From Saturnia japonica (taxonomy: Eukaryota > Arthropoda > Insecta > Lepidoptera > Saturniidae), in the NCBI GenBank assembly GCA_033032175.1, contig CM065304.1, positions 29,270,653 through 29,334,652 of the forward strand: a stretch of DNA of 64,000 nucleotides, written 5' to 3'. This document shows, piece after piece, positions 22,222-34,276 of this stretch (positions within the stretch are counted from its first letter, which is position 1; each line of letters starts with the position of its first letter). A program made the translations under genes and the position numbers. Below the pieces are notes generated by a model. The model was not told where the DNA came from and did not search any database. It saw only the letters and a list, made by a program, of their open reading frames with translations.

Positions 22222-23034
22222 CTATACTAATTCCATTTCTTTATTTTCTCGATGACAGTTCTAATTTAACTGCCTCGTTAGCCTAGTGGTCATAAGCGCG
22301 ACTGCTATGCTTCGAATCCCAGGTCGAGCAAAGTGTTATTGGGTTTTTCCTATGAATTTCTCAGTAGCAACTCGGAGTTTGGTTTCGTGCCCGATTAATG
22401 GCAATAGGCTCGCCCCCTATTACATGGAACCTAAACACATACTCGGCGAACTGTGGGTATACATTAGTACACCTCTGCCTAACCCTTTGGGGAATACAGG
22501 CGTGATGGTATGTAGTTCTAATTTGATAGTTGTAGTGTTGTGACCAAATAAGTAATGATATCGATCTGAATGAAGATCGATATGAAATAAGTAGTGACGA
22601 TTCATCAGATTTTGATTAAAATAAATAAATAAAGATTACCTGTCTTTATAATTATTTCGTTTCATTGTCGAGTACCTACCTATACCTACTTATTTTACAA
22701 CAGCTTCGAAAATTTTTAAGAGTTGGCATTATCAATCAAGAATTAATACGTGTAACATCTTGTAATGAAATATAATATTAGTTAATAAATTTGTACAAAA
22801 GTATCCGGCAGTAGTTTAGTTTCTTATATTTTGTAAAAAAATATCGGGTCTGTTGTCGTGTTACGTTTATCGATATAGCTCCATCCCTATCAGTTTCTCA
22901 GTCTCTGGTATAACCTTGTACGTATGTAAACGTCATATTTTTATAAAATAATGCATACATAATGTAAAAAAGACGCTCGTTCAAGTTTTCATAGGAGTTG
23001 TCATCGAGAAAATAAAGAAATGGAAATGGTATAG
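22222..23034. mobile_element. TIR DNA element, copy 2 (hosts a SINE)
   Basis: The left end CTATACTAATTCCATTTC and the right end (reverse complement CTATACCATTTCCATTTC) are inverted repeats, and the interior matches the copy at 184-942. It lacks the 327-bp retroposon of copy 1 but contains a tRNA-derived SINE at 22268-22513. No transposase is present. Confidence 0.8.
22268..22513 (+). mobile_element. tRNA-derived SINE, copy 1, with target-site duplication
   Basis: The head TGCCTCGTTAGCCTAGTGGT contains a tRNA A box (TAGCCTAGTGG) and TTCGAATCCC is a B-box core, the two RNA polymerase III promoter elements of tRNA genes. The body (TTATTGGGTTTTTCCTATGA, ATGGCAATAGGCTCGCCCCC) is shared with the copy at 56088-56346. 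The insertion is flanked by an exact 11-bp duplication AGTTCTAATTT at 22257-22267 and 22514-22524. The sister TIR element at 184 has this sequence once, so it gives the empty site. About 14 nt before the B box are missing compared with copy 2. Confidence 0.92.
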
Positions 23035-23988
23035 TCATAAGGCAGCTGCATATTATTTTTGACGAAAATCAATAAATAGGGATTAAAGACTTCACTTAAA
23101 TGAAGTTCAAAAATGAAAGCACAAAACTTCACCATATATTTTTTTTGATCCCTTTACCTACTGTATGACTTTTGAATACATAATTTAAGATATTTTTATT
23201 ATACTGACTTGTTTTTGTAAGTTATACAATTAATAATGAAGTTTTACTGTTTAATCTATCACTCACATTTTTTTAATTGACATTAATTAAATAAATAGTA
23301 CTTATGTAACGCTTAAACAAATGTCCTCAACAATCAATACAATTAATTACCTGACACATAAAAACAACTTTTTTATTGCTGTAAGATTAGTAAATTAAGT
23401 TCTGATCTTTTCAAGAAACGGAACAACGTATCAATGATACGTTGATGATGATGATGATCGATGAAATGATAATGATTTTAGAGCCATAATGGTGATAAAG
23501 CAAGTGAGTACTTTTTTAAGATTTCATCTACTGCGATTATTTTATATAAATTATGATAAGACATATATTACGCGTTTAATCTATTTGTAAACGCGATATT
23601 TTTTTTAAGAAAAAATAATTTTAGTTTCGGTTTTACATGTTCGTGACAAACAATTTCCTGACATTTAATGACGTCAGTACATTGTAGTAGGTAAAGCTGT
23701 GATCATATGGGCAATACGTAAAAATAATTATTAGATAAACTGACTGCAAATTGCATTGTGATTTTAACATTATAAATATGAAAGTATGAATGTTTGGGTG
23801 TTTTGTTTGGTGGTGTGTTAGGTAAACTAGAAAAATGAAAAAGTAGTTTTCCTCTAAATCACACATAGGAAAAAATCTAAATTTAGCATAATAAACTATC
23901 TGTAGGGCCAACAATATTATGTAGTTATTTAAGTCTAAGTACCTATAGCATCAAAATTTTATTCATTTTTTATAAATGCGTAGGAAAG
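23035..23988. other. Gene-free AT-rich region
   Basis: No exon or bounded element was recognised. A TGACGTCA site (about 23669) and a short GAT triplet run near 23446 are present. Confidence 0.4.
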
Positions 23989-24150
23989 ACTATAGCGTGG
24001 GCTTTAACCAGTACTGAATATAGATCCTTCTAGCTCTTCGAACCACTTCCAGTCTCCTTGCCATACCCCTAATCAAGTTATCTATAAAATCTTGAGGGAT
24101 TCGATGAGAATGTCGAGTTGGATTCAACGTTTGACCTCTTTCTCGATTGA
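23989..24150 (-). pseudogene. Tc1/mariner-type transposase C-terminal fragment
   Basis: A 53-codon minus-strand open stretch ends in TAG at 23989-23991 and reads HSHRIPQDFIDNLIRGMARR followed by LEVVRRARRI. This matches the usual C-terminus of Tc1-type DDE transposases (W..IP.e.i..Li.SM.rRl.aVi.a.G). No catalytic residues or TIRs were found. It is a relic. Confidence 0.5.
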
Positions 24151-25393
24151 CTTTTAAATGTATAGTTTTACTAAAAAGTTGTATTACTATTATTTACACA
24201 TCAATAATTATACAATTATAAAATTTGTTTACTACTACTTATAACTGAAAATAAGAAATCAATATTACTCATCTAATTAGTTAATTAATGTATAGAAATT
24301 GAAATATTCCTTGATCAATTCTCACGCACCATCTTTACCTTGACTTTTGTACAAATCAGCTGTTCGAGTCGTATATTCGTGTATATTATATTTGCCTACC
24401 AGTAATGGGATTTTTAGTGGGACTGATTTATTTATGCATCATTTATCATGTCGAAAGTTTCGATTGAAGATTTGACATTCTTGACAGGCCACGTTTAATC
24501 TTCTTAAATGTCTCCTACACGCTCTAGTGAACTTTAAGAAACGATTCAGCAATCAACCAAATGTAAAGTAGTTTGACAAATATTACATATTTAGCATTTT
24601 ATCGAAAACGGGATACATAAAAAAAAATATAAATAACATATTATCTACTATAACTTATTAGTTCCTACCTACCATATTAGATTAGTGTAGATTGGTAAAT
24701 CTGGACTGTTTATAAAGAGATAAAGTTTATGAATAATGTTGCAGGAGGTAATCTTTGAAATTACTGACTTGATTAAAAAAAACAGTAATATAAAGCTACG
24801 TTCAGGCAGATGATTAAAAGCTATACTTTATTGCTATTAAGTTTTATATCATAATTAATGCTTACGAAGTCGCGGGCTACATAATATTATAATTTTACAG
24901 CGACATATTATGTATTATAAAATTTACTAGAAACTTAAATAATGTTCGGTGTGACTAGACTATATACTATTACTCTATTTTAGACAAATCATTAGAAAGT
25001 CGTTACAAGTCTATGGTTTCACTCAGAGTGTTTTTGTCTGAGGGACTTGCAATTCATAAATGCTCAAATCACGAAATATTATTTAATTATTTTTTACATT
25101 AAAAATAAAATATGTTTAATAAAATCTTGAACAGTTTTAGTTTAGACTTATAGAAGGTTGGTAATCCGTAAACACGATGTCAGAACGGTAACTACCGGTT
25201 TAGAAAATATCCCTGTTACCGAGAATCAAAATTTATGTTATTTAAAAAAAATATATATATAATGATAATGTTGATAAGCCCGATCGAATTTCTTGCCGGC
25301 TCTACTCGATGACTGGGATGTTTAAACGTTTATCTTATTTTATTAAGTGAGCAATTCTTTTATATAAATACCTAATGCAGGCATCACGTCATA
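24151..25393. other. Gene-free region; possible LINE 3' remnant near its end
   Basis: It is mostly AT-rich with nothing recognised. At about 25270-25330 ATTTCTTGCCGGCTCTACTC resembles the 3' UTR of the LINE at 42430-42790 (AGAAGAACCGGTAAGAAATT, read on the other strand). Confidence 0.4.
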
Positions 25394-25460
25394 CAAGTCC
25401 GGTGAAGCTGTAAAAGCCGCAGCGGCTTTAGGGCCCCATAAGCAAACAGTGTAGTTAGTT
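25394..25460 (+). mobile_element. Short hairpin retroposon, copy 1
   Basis: CAAGTCCGGTGAAGCTGTAA followed by the palindromic hairpin AGCCGCAGCGGCT and ACAGTGTAGTTAGTT. It matches the insert at 35877-35953 and the 3' end of the Jockey LINE at 38260-38340. Its 5' boundary coincides with that of the 35877 copy. No clear target-site duplication is visible here and the A-tail is degraded. Confidence 0.65.
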
Positions 25461-25624
25461 ATTATGATTATAATTTAATTTAGGTAAGAAGAGAGATAGA
25501 GAATAAACTAAACGTAGGTAAAATGAATGAAAGTTTTATAATTTAGGATAGTTTTGTATAAATTTTCCAGCATACCTTACAATTTTCAGATAATATGGGT
25601 TTTACAAATTATTAGTACACAATT

Positions 25625-25799
25625 TTAATGTCCATAACCGAGACGTTCTTCTTGCTCCGACAGCTCAGCGTAGAGATCCTTGCCTAGGATCTCTTCGTGT
25701 TGAGTAGGTAGGCCAAACAAGGTTGAATCACGAGGCTCGCCCTCAGCGGACAACGTGGTGTGAGCCGTATGAACAAGCTCAGTCCAAGTGAAGACGTCG
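25625..25799 (-). CDS. Terminal coding exon of an unidentified host gene
   Basis: On the minus strand an acceptor (TGATGCAG|C at 25800) opens a 58-codon frame: DVFTWTELVHTAHTTLSAEG, ..., QHEEILGKDLYAELSEQEER and LGYGH, then TAA at 25625-25627. The same frame has a TGA just upstream of the acceptor, so the exon must begin there. GC content, codon use and the hydrophilic, acidic composition stand out from the flanks, and there are no internal stops. The product is not recognised. Upstream exons should lie at higher coordinates but none was found. A degenerate TE fragment is the alternative. Confidence 0.5.
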
Positions 25800-28476
25800 C
25801 TGCATCAAGTGGAACGTCGGAATCCGTTCAGCTCTCGATATGGCGAAACAAAAATATATATATCAGTAATTTATATATTAATCCAGGTATAAGTTCCTGG
25901 AATATTATTGTCTTCTTCAATAGGGTACTTCACCCACAAAAATAGTTATTTTATCAAACTGTAGATATTTAAATTGTAAACGTATCAACTATATCAAAAC
26001 TCTTGATAATTATTATATAAACGTTGCTCGATTCAAAGGTCTGCCGTACAATAATTTGGTTTTTATTAAAACATTTGATAAATATTATATAAACGTTACT
26101 ACGATTCAAAGGTCTCCCGTACAATCCATGACATGATCCGATAGATCCTGAAAAATCTGTCATACTCCCTGTTCTAATTTTCTATTTCCGTTTGAATTCA
26201 AAATTTCATCTTACTAGACTTTTCTTATTTTAAAAATTCAAAATAAATCTAATCATAGATTTATTTTGCTAAACTAGAACCTGGATAGAATATTTGTCTA
26301 TACCTGAGAAACTCCTAACTGCGCATGCTCTATTACTATCAAAGAATTATCAATGACAGAGATTGTCATAATATTGCAATGTAAACAATACGAACCTAAA
26401 ATATTAACAAAGCTGTTGTTAAACCAAAATTATCAAGTTATAAATTATCTAAACGCATCAATACATAAACCTATCATTAATTGGTATCCTGGAAATAAAA
26501 GAATAGGTACACCAAAACAATAATAAGGTAAATCAAATGAACTTATGATGAATAATATAAAGTAGATATTAAATAAGATAAATAAGATTATCTTCCAGAT
26601 AAATAATATAACACAGTGCAAAAAAAAAATCACGTCATACATCTTAAGGGTGTAACAGTAGGTACACATGCACGCATGCACACAAGATCGCAATTTTAAG
26701 TTTTGATAATATATGAGCCTACTAAATTCTGATCTATCTTAATATTAGGCATTTTCAAGAGGTTTATCATTAGGCAGACTAAGTCAAACAATTTTTTTTC
26801 TTTACGTTCAGCAATACACTTTGTCAGGTAAACTATTGAGATTATTTTTTCTAACTTATTATTTATTTCAATTGTCTTACATTTGCATCATTTTTTTGAC
26901 TTGAAGAATCGTTGGAATAATAACTTTTTCCAACTGGATTCGGAGCTTTGAAATGGATTCGTGACAATTGAAATGAACGAGTGCCCGCGAACCGTTCTCG
27001 GTTTCGGTCCGCTGTAATTATCAAGAGTTAAGCAATTCGGGGAGGTTCGTGCTTTGCTTTAAGTATTCATAGGATACCCGAATACCCGAGATACAATTTT
27101 CTATTTTTAATTCTTACAATTTCATTTAATTGCAAATTGTTTATCCATTCATATCTTTACATACTACAAAAACTAAGTAACGTCTATCCGTTTGTGATTT
27201 TTCAAATTCATAAAAATATTTATGAATAAGCATGATGTTAATTTCAAGTTAGTCAAGTTTGTGGGAGTAGTGTATTAATAAAAAAAACTACGTGCATTTA
27301 TGTGAATTGTGAACGGTTTGTGATACTAATTGGACCCACAGTTTATCTGAACAAGACCTTAAAGAGTGTGGTGGCTATTGCTTTATCAGATTTGTCTACC
27401 TAAATTGAATTTATTTCACATAGAAAGGTCTCATATTTAAATAATTGTTTTTTTTTTTAATTATTAAACTGATGTGGCTGCGGAAATAAAACACATGGGA
27501 GGGAGCCATAGCACGTTGCCTAAGTTTTTTTTTTAAATAATATATTAATGAAAATTATAACTATTTTGTATTAATATAAAATAAACTATAACAAATAACA
27601 TTATCACATCTACGTTGACATAATTGTTTGTCTATGATTTACAGAAATAAAAAATTTTGGCTGTAATGAAATAGAAATTATCAAAGAGTATACATTTGTG
27701 AATAAAGAGACATGGACTGCCAAAATTATAATAAAAAAGTATATTTTATTGTAAACACGGTGACTTAATATCGAGAAATAGATTGCATCTCTAGATTTTT
27801 ATGCAATTCGATTGCTCGAAATTTACACAGCTCCACTCCACTCCGCTTTAGTGGACAGGCAGGCTTTGACGTCACCTTCAAGAGCGATTTTATCGCGGCG
27901 TAGCGATGTGGCGATATGTTTTTTCTTATATATGTGTTATTTTGTTAACTGTAAGATTAATATTGTATATCTAAATTACTTTATTACTATATTACGATAT
28001 AAAGATATCTTTCAACGATAACCACCGGACCACTGTTATATAGTAGACTGTATTTACATTTTACGTTACTTACCATCAGATAAAGAACAGTTATTAATCC
28101 CGATTCGTATGAAAAATATGTAACAGTATTAGATTTAATTGAATATCATTAATAAATTTACTTAATATCGCATTCAACTACATAATTGTGTGTGAAGGCA
28201 CAAATACTTAGAGCATAGTTTGTGATCCGGTTTCTAATTTAATGAGCAAAGCCTTAATATATTGAGCAATGAATTATACATCATGCTATAATTTATATTA
28301 CATAATTGTAATTATGTTTACAAAATGTTGTATGGTAGTTTCAATATTAAAAGTAACCTCGTATTGCTACTTCGTAAATGATTTCACTATCCCTGTAACT
28401 AAACAAAACTTCTTATTTCGTTCTATAGAATAAATATTACCAAAGTTTTTTTTAGATTATACTTTTATATATCTCT
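25800..28476. other. Mostly gene-free region
   Basis: It contains a 72-bp tandem duplication (26001-26126), a CpG-richer patch at about 26950-27060 and another at 27825-27905 that includes TGACGTCA (about 27868). No exon could be defined. If the exon at 25625 belongs to a minus-strand gene, its introns would run through here. Confidence 0.4.
26001..26126. repeat. 72-bp imperfect tandem duplication
   Basis: TTGATAATTATTATATAAAC followed by ATTCAAAGGTCTGCCGTACA occurs twice with a 72-bp spacing and a few differences. Confidence 0.8.
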
Positions 28477-28692
28477 GAATGGTTTAATTTAAATAATGTA
28501 CTACTAAATGCAAATAAGACCAAATGTATGAGATATGCCTTGCCCAATATTCGGCGTGTTGATAGTAGTATCAAGATAGAAGAGAATTTAGTAGGCTTAG
28601 TTGATGGTACTGTTTTCTTGGGTATTACGCTTGATTCTAAATTACAGTGGGGTCCGCGTATTAAAACTTTGGCGGGAAGATTTAGTTCCTGA
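28477..28692 (+). pseudogene. Non-LTR retrotransposon ORF2 fragment (thumb region)
   Basis: A 71-codon frame reads EWFNLNNVLLNANKTKCMRY ... VFLGITLDSKLQWGPRIKTL and ends at TGA (28690). The WF..N.L.lN..KT and FLGi.lD..LqW..hI..L motifs are the region after YxDD in Jockey/CR1-type reverse transcriptases. It probably belongs to the same family as the minus-strand fragment at 34723. Both ends are truncated. Confidence 0.75.
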
Positions 28693-31140
28693 AAAACTTC
28701 TTAAATTTTTTGATAGAGTATATAGTATAAATTGTATACTACATACACATTGTATATAGTATGTAAAGGAGATAGACAAATTTAAATGTTAACAATATTG
28801 AAACTTTAATTCATGTTAAATAGGTTTCATTGATCAGAATATAAGAAACAGTTTCCAATGTAAAGATTAATTTAACTTTTCAAAAAATAATATGGACTAT
28901 ATTTATATATTATAGTTAAGTTTAATTTGAAAGAGTGATAGTAACTGTGCAAGCTGTGATCGTGAAACACCATCTTCACAGACTATATGTCTTGTCGGCA
29001 AGCATCCGCTCTTTGAGTGCGTAGGGGAAGGCTTAATACATCTCTATATTTGAAACATCCAAGCTAACATAAACTACAACATGTTGCATCTGTATTAGTA
29101 ACGAACTAGGAAATAGCGATAGTAGGGTACAGGTCGAATAGGTCGTGACCACCACACACGGTGTAAAAGCTCACTTATCCATTCGGATTAGCTGGTACAT
29201 ATTTGTTATATATATGCATTATTAGATTATGTGACTTTGCCGTCTACCAAAAAATAAATTTCGTTTGTAACACGCTCTGCACACGAGTTGAATTAATTAA
29301 AAAAAAATGTCTGCAATAAAACCATTTGAGAACAAAAAAAAAACATCTATTTTGCTTTTTATTTAATTATGTCTTACTTTAATATAATATAGCCTACGTC
29401 ACTCCCACAATTAAGACGAATCTAACGACATCTCGTATGCTAAAATCGATCAAGCTGTTTAAGATATAAAGCGTGCTAAAGAAATATGCATACGCTAAGA
29501 AAAACATAACCCTCCTTTTTCACAGTAGGATAAAAATGCATTTCAAAGCCTTCGATTAAGATGAAACTTTGGCGGGTACTGCGCATGCCCCGCCGCGCCG
29601 CCGACGCACAAGTCATGATTCTGTATTAGGACAACCGATTCATGCGCTCGAGTCGTTTCATTTCAAAAATAGCAGGATCGAAGTCGCGGACAAAAGCTAG
29701 TAAAACATTAAATAAAATTACAGCTACCATTTCATAATAAATCACAACATGATTATTTCTTGTATAAATAATAATAAATTCAGAGTTGTTTGTATTAACT
29801 ATGTCGCTTTTTACGATTATAATATGAATACAAAATATTTTTTGATGTTTTAGGACGAGATCCATTAAACTATGTAAACGAAAAGATAAATCGAAATGAC
29901 CTTCCGGATACTCAGGCAAGATGTTAACATACGTGGAGAAAACCCTTACCTAGTTTAGCTTTATGTTTATTTAATACTAAACTTGATGCATATTTGTGTA
30001 TGTTTCTTAATGTTAGGTTTATATTACTAAATAGTACGGACTTTTGATATTTCATCCACTTTCCGGTCAAAACACTTTCGCTACTAGACATAGAACTCCA
30101 AAACAAAACAATAAATTGAACAATATATATACATAATTAATTATTATTAATAAATTGAATAATATATTTAAGGAATCTTGTAAAAGTACAATATGTATTT
30201 GTCCTAATAAAGATTGCATATTAAAATCCCAAAACGAAATTAAAGTGATAAAATTTCCTTGTATATCAATGTCCGGTATACTTAGCTCATATAATTTATT
30301 TCTAAATTGCGTAAGTGAGTATTCATTCGTACATTGGGTTTACAATTCCATTGAAATATTTTGTCATAACGATTTTGATCCTTGATCCCGTTCTTTGACT
30401 TTTATATGTCGATTTTTATGCGTATAATATTTGGCTAAAAAGGTTTTATGGTGAAGCATTACTTCCTGAACAAATATTTACGCCATATGTGTAAAAGATG
30501 TGCTCGGGAATTTAGCAATGTGAAGCTAAACTTACGATGTTTATTGCAGACAGGACCACGCTTTTTAATAAAGCTGTCAAATACCAAAAGTAATGCAAAA
30601 TGTTAAAGTACTAACTATACAAAACAAAGTAACTCAAATAATTATTATATTAATATTTTTAAATAATGTTTTTAATTTTTTTTCGGATATTGCTTTCAAT
30701 GCTTGCTTTTATATAACTCTTATTCGTCTAGAAGGGTTAGTAGGTTTACATTATTTAATTTTTTTTAACTTTCTTGAAAAAACAAATATAGAGGACTTCA
30801 CGGTGAGCACAATGCTGTTCAAAATCATCAGCGTCTGATGAGAGCTAGGTATCATCGGTCTGCAGATAAGTCTTTTCACACCTCGAATGAGGAACCCTAG
30901 TCAAAGGAAAGATGGAACATGTTACTGTCTCTAGATGGGACTGCCATTCTAAATGGTTCGTGAAGGTTACCTAAAAAGGTTTCGAGGCGTAGGGATGCCA
31001 AATAAAATCTTAAAATAGCGAAAGTATCTTGATACGTAGGATGAAAACCCTGTTATTGTGATTTGCTTCGATGAGCTATGTTTCGGAATCAGCCATCGAG
31101 CCGCTACTCGGGTATAAAATCAGTCCACATAAAGTTAATA
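28693..31140. other. Gene-free region with an old repeat fragment
   Basis: At 29370-29545 a block (CACTCCCACAATTAAGACGA, ...AAAAACATAACCCTCCTTTT) matches 54757-54940, a dispersed element. The rest is AT-rich. A patch at 30790-31080 has more even composition but several stops in all frames and was not identified. Confidence 0.45.
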
Positions 31141-32273
31141 TCGGGTCGGGGAAAAAGTTTCTTCGCATTTTTATATGAAAACTCAAGACATTTTTTTCAA
31201 AGTTTATTTACATTTATTTACAGTATATATGTGCCGTTTTGTTTGATGACTTTCTGCCATTTTGTAGGTAGAGACATGATCCCGTTGGTGTAGAAACTTT
31301 GGCACTTCTGATCAAAACAAACGCGACAATTAGTTTTGGTAGTCCTCTCTTGATGTTAACCTTACAGAACCTAAAGAATTCTGAAGAGACCGAAACAGGT
31401 GAAAATCTGAAGGTACAAGATCCAGGCTATATGGTGGATGCACTAACGCCTCGCAGCCAAACTCTTAATTTTTGTTGAGTGGCTAAAGATGTGTTTGGTC
31501 TAGTACACGGTTCACTAGGTTTCTTTCAGCGAGCTCGTGTGGCACCTAAATATCGAGCTTTTTGGTATAGCCAGCTTTCCTTATATGGTTTAAAACTGTT
31601 TTGTAGTAAATTTCCAGTTCTTCAGCTACATCTTAACTACTGACATGCAGATCTTGCACCACTTTTTCAAAAATGGCGTCCATTTTATTCGTAACAAGGC
31701 GACCAGAGCAAAGTGCATCTTTAACATCAAAATTTCCGGACTGAAAATGTTTGAACCAACTTTGTGCTACTCTTACTGACACTACATTAGGTCCATAAAC
31801 ATCACAAATTTTTTTCGCTGCTTGATTTGCATCTTTGTCTTTTTTGTAATAATATTTTAAAATGTACCGAATATTTTCATTAGATACACTCATTTTTACA
31901 GAAAGAAAAACAAATGAAAAAATTGGGTGCCTGTAAAGTCGGTATACGGGCGAAAGTTTTACGTGACAACGACTTTATGTCTGTCTCTCTCGCTCTTAGG
32001 CGGGCTAACCATGCCCGAGTGGAAGAGACGCGTGCCTCTCATTCGCTCTCATTGTGAGCGCATAACGTGAGCGGAGCGTAACGCAGTTTCTTGAAGTGTC
32101 ACCCGGCAAACCAATTTATAAGACGTTGTCACGTCAAAATAGCGAAAAACATTTTTTTTTAATGTAACCTTTTTAATATTTTCAAAAGCAGCCAGATACA
32201 AAAAGTACAGCCAAAGAAATTTTATAACAACTTTATACCTACGTTATGCGAAAACACTTTTTCCCCGACCTAT
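31141..32273 (-). mobile_element. Mariner element, internally deleted
   Basis: The ends carry GGTCGGGGAAAAAGT inverted repeats (left 31144-, right ending 32270), with flanking TA at 31139-31140 and 32274-32275. On the minus strand the transposase starts at 31893: 86 codons (NENIRYILKYYYKKDKDANQ ... VAQSWFKHFQSGNFDVKDAL) form the N-terminal HTH_48-type DNA-binding region. A stop follows, then a degraded stretch (AEELEIYYKT..., LAERNLVNRVL). The segment with the first two catalytic aspartates is deleted, and LVPSDFHLF retains the third-aspartate motif. A foldback element at 31929-32140 lies between the 5' ITR and the start codon. Confidence 0.85.
31929..32140. mobile_element. Foldback/MITE element nested in mariner
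   Basis: The left end CTGTAAAGTCGGTATACGGG continues to ACGTGACAACG, and the right end TATAAGACGTTGTCACGT is its inverted partner. The same two ends bound 57741-58165. It makes this mariner's 5' leader unusually long. The interior is CpG-rich and non-coding. Confidence 0.7.
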
Positions 32274-32704
32274 TATGTTATAATAAATATAATTTCAAAT
32301 GATATAACTTAATATGTCGGTGCGTCAAAACATGTTGTTTTCACAAATGACTCAGTCGATTAGAAATTCACGTGGAACGTTGCCAAAATTAGATCTAAAT
32401 AGAAATAGATACCAAAAAAGTTTCTTTTAAATAAAGTCGAGGTATACTTTCTTTTATTACTGAGGCAGTGGTACATACGTACATACAGAATATAAATATT
32501 ATATATTCTTTGATATTTTCTTTTATTGTTTATATTGTAAACGCTAGCTCACCTGATGTAACCTCGAGGGGCGATGCAGTTAAAGATTATAAATAAGTCT
32601 AGATAAGGAAAAGTTGCTTCTAAGATACGGTTGTACAAACCCACCGAAATGTTTCTGGAAAAACAAAGCAAGCATTTACACGTGTCAGATATATTTATAT
32701 AATA

Positions 32705-33228
32705 CTAGCTGTGCCCGTGGCTTCGCTCACTTGGACTACCGAATGCCCGCGCCAATTTTGCTCCCCCGCTCCCGGCTATTTTAAAGACAAAAATGTTTAT
32801 TGTGCGTGTTTTTTTTAGAAGATAGACGTATACTCTCGCTGACTTTTTGTAGGTCTTTTTAATGCCTAAAACTATGTACTGCATTAATTTGCTATAATAT
32901 CTCTTATGGTATACTCAGCGTAAGCCATTTAAGCGCCAGAATTGGTTCACCATGACCAGCTTTTCTTTATTTGTGCGATACCCTAATTCTTCATCTAAAA
33001 TAAAAGTAGCCTAAGTTACTTCCTATAAATTCACTTATCTATCAGTGTAAGTCCCATCAAAATCGGTCTAACCGTTTCGGAGATTACCCGGAACAAACAG
33101 ACAGACAAAAAATTAAAAAATAGATTTCTTGTTATTAGTGTCGTATATACTTTCATATGTGTTAAGTAAAAAGCTGTTATTTTGACATTACAAACAGACA
33201 CTTCAATTTTATTAATTGTATAAATAGA
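32705..33228 (-). mobile_element. Helitron-like non-autonomous element (A)
   Basis: On the minus strand it starts TCTATTTATACAATTAATAA and ends GAAGCCACGGGCACAGCTAG with T following, fitting 5' TC and 3' CTAG Helitron ends. It is the most complete of the family (about 524 bp). No ORF is present. Confidence 0.65.
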
Positions 33229-33417
33229 ATCACCATAATATTATGACCATTGCGATTACAAAGCAAAAAATACCTATCTACAGAGCTGTACATATAGCTT
33301 ACCTATATCTGTCTATATATAGGTTGTGGTGGTTGAACAGTCATTTGTGTTCGCTGACGAGGAATGACTACATCACGTGGAATCCTAAACACTTGAGTAA
33401 TATTACCACTTCATTGG

Positions 33418-33780
33418 TTAAATATAAGCTGTAGCTGGTTTATCTAATGGTAAAGTGGACTTATATAAAATCATATAATAGTTTAATAAATAATAGTAAG
33501 AAGTTGTTAGGGTCCAATAGAGATAGGGTGGAGGCGGTTGTCTGCTAGCCACGGGGAGGGCGTCGGATATTACAAGGGAAGTTCCGAAGCGATCTATCAT
33601 CGTTACTGTCAGATGAACGAAGCGCCTTTTAACGAGGTCGGTGGTCAGAAGTCCGTCGCTGATATCAAAACCACCGTTATCAAATTCAACAACCGAAAGA
33701 CGTAAACTTATGGATGATTGGAGATGCGCTTCCTTTATCATAACTCTCATATAACAGTGACATATGAGTATTTCTGGCAT
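33418..33780 (-). other. Unassigned 120-codon open frame
   Basis: The centre of this minus-strand frame is GC-richer than its flanks (SVVEFDNGGFDISDGLLTTD, LVKRRFVHLTVTMIDRFGTS). I cannot match it to a family. No convincing splice sites were defined, and the ends drift into AT-rich sequence. It could be an exon or a TE fragment. Confidence 0.25.
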
Positions 33781-33932
33781 TTTATCATTGGATATTTTTA
33801 TTTCTTCTCTTTAAATTTTTTCACCTCTTTCGTAAGGCATCATTTGTGCATTAATTCGCCTTTGGTAATATTATTTCTACGCTGTCATATCAGCTCTACT
33901 GAAAATGGATAATATCTGCTACAGTGTTAACT

Positions 33933-34207
33933 TTATATTAAGTCATCTAAGACATTCTGCAAGAGTAAGTTCTCCGAATCATATCTTCGACGTTCTGTGA
34001 AGCTGTGGTACATCCCCGCTCCCTGGCAGCTTGTTCCCCTCCTTCCTACAATATGGAGTCTTTTAAACATAACGCGAAGAGACATTAATTGATCAGGTCG
34101 GCATGACAGCGACAACTGACGATAGATTGAAGATCCTACGGTGTTCACCGATGCTGTTAGGCTTGCACTGTGTTTGCCTTCAGATATAACGACATCACTT
34201 TGCCGTG
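33933..34207 (-). CDS. Candidate terminal exon, unknown protein
   Basis: A strong acceptor (polypyrimidine tract CCTTTTTTTATCTTAG ending at 34208) opens a 91-codon frame that runs to TAA at 33933-33935: RQSDVVISEGKHSASLTASV, ..., SIYRQLSLSCRPDQLMSLRV, ..., YHSFTERRRYDSENLLLQNV. It is basic and hydrophilic, with no stops and balanced composition in AT-rich surroundings. The product is not recognised. Codon phase implies that one base of the first codon comes from an upstream exon, which I could not find. A TE origin is possible. Confidence 0.4.
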
Positions 34208-34264
34208 CTAAGATAAAAAAAGGAAAAAATGAAGTGATTTAGATATGATTTAAGACAGTGATGA

Positions 34265-34276
34265 CCCCCCCCCCCC
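34265..34276. repeat. C12 homopolymer
   Basis: Twelve consecutive C residues in AT-rich DNA; a likely site of sequencing or length error. Confidence 0.9.

Noticed and set aside
22268..22513. Functional tRNA gene
   Set aside because: A and B boxes are present, but the anticodon arm and acceptor pairing are broken, a long unrelated body follows, and a target-site duplication flanks it; it is a SINE.
31141..32273. Active mariner
   Set aside because: The first two catalytic residues are deleted and the frame has stops.
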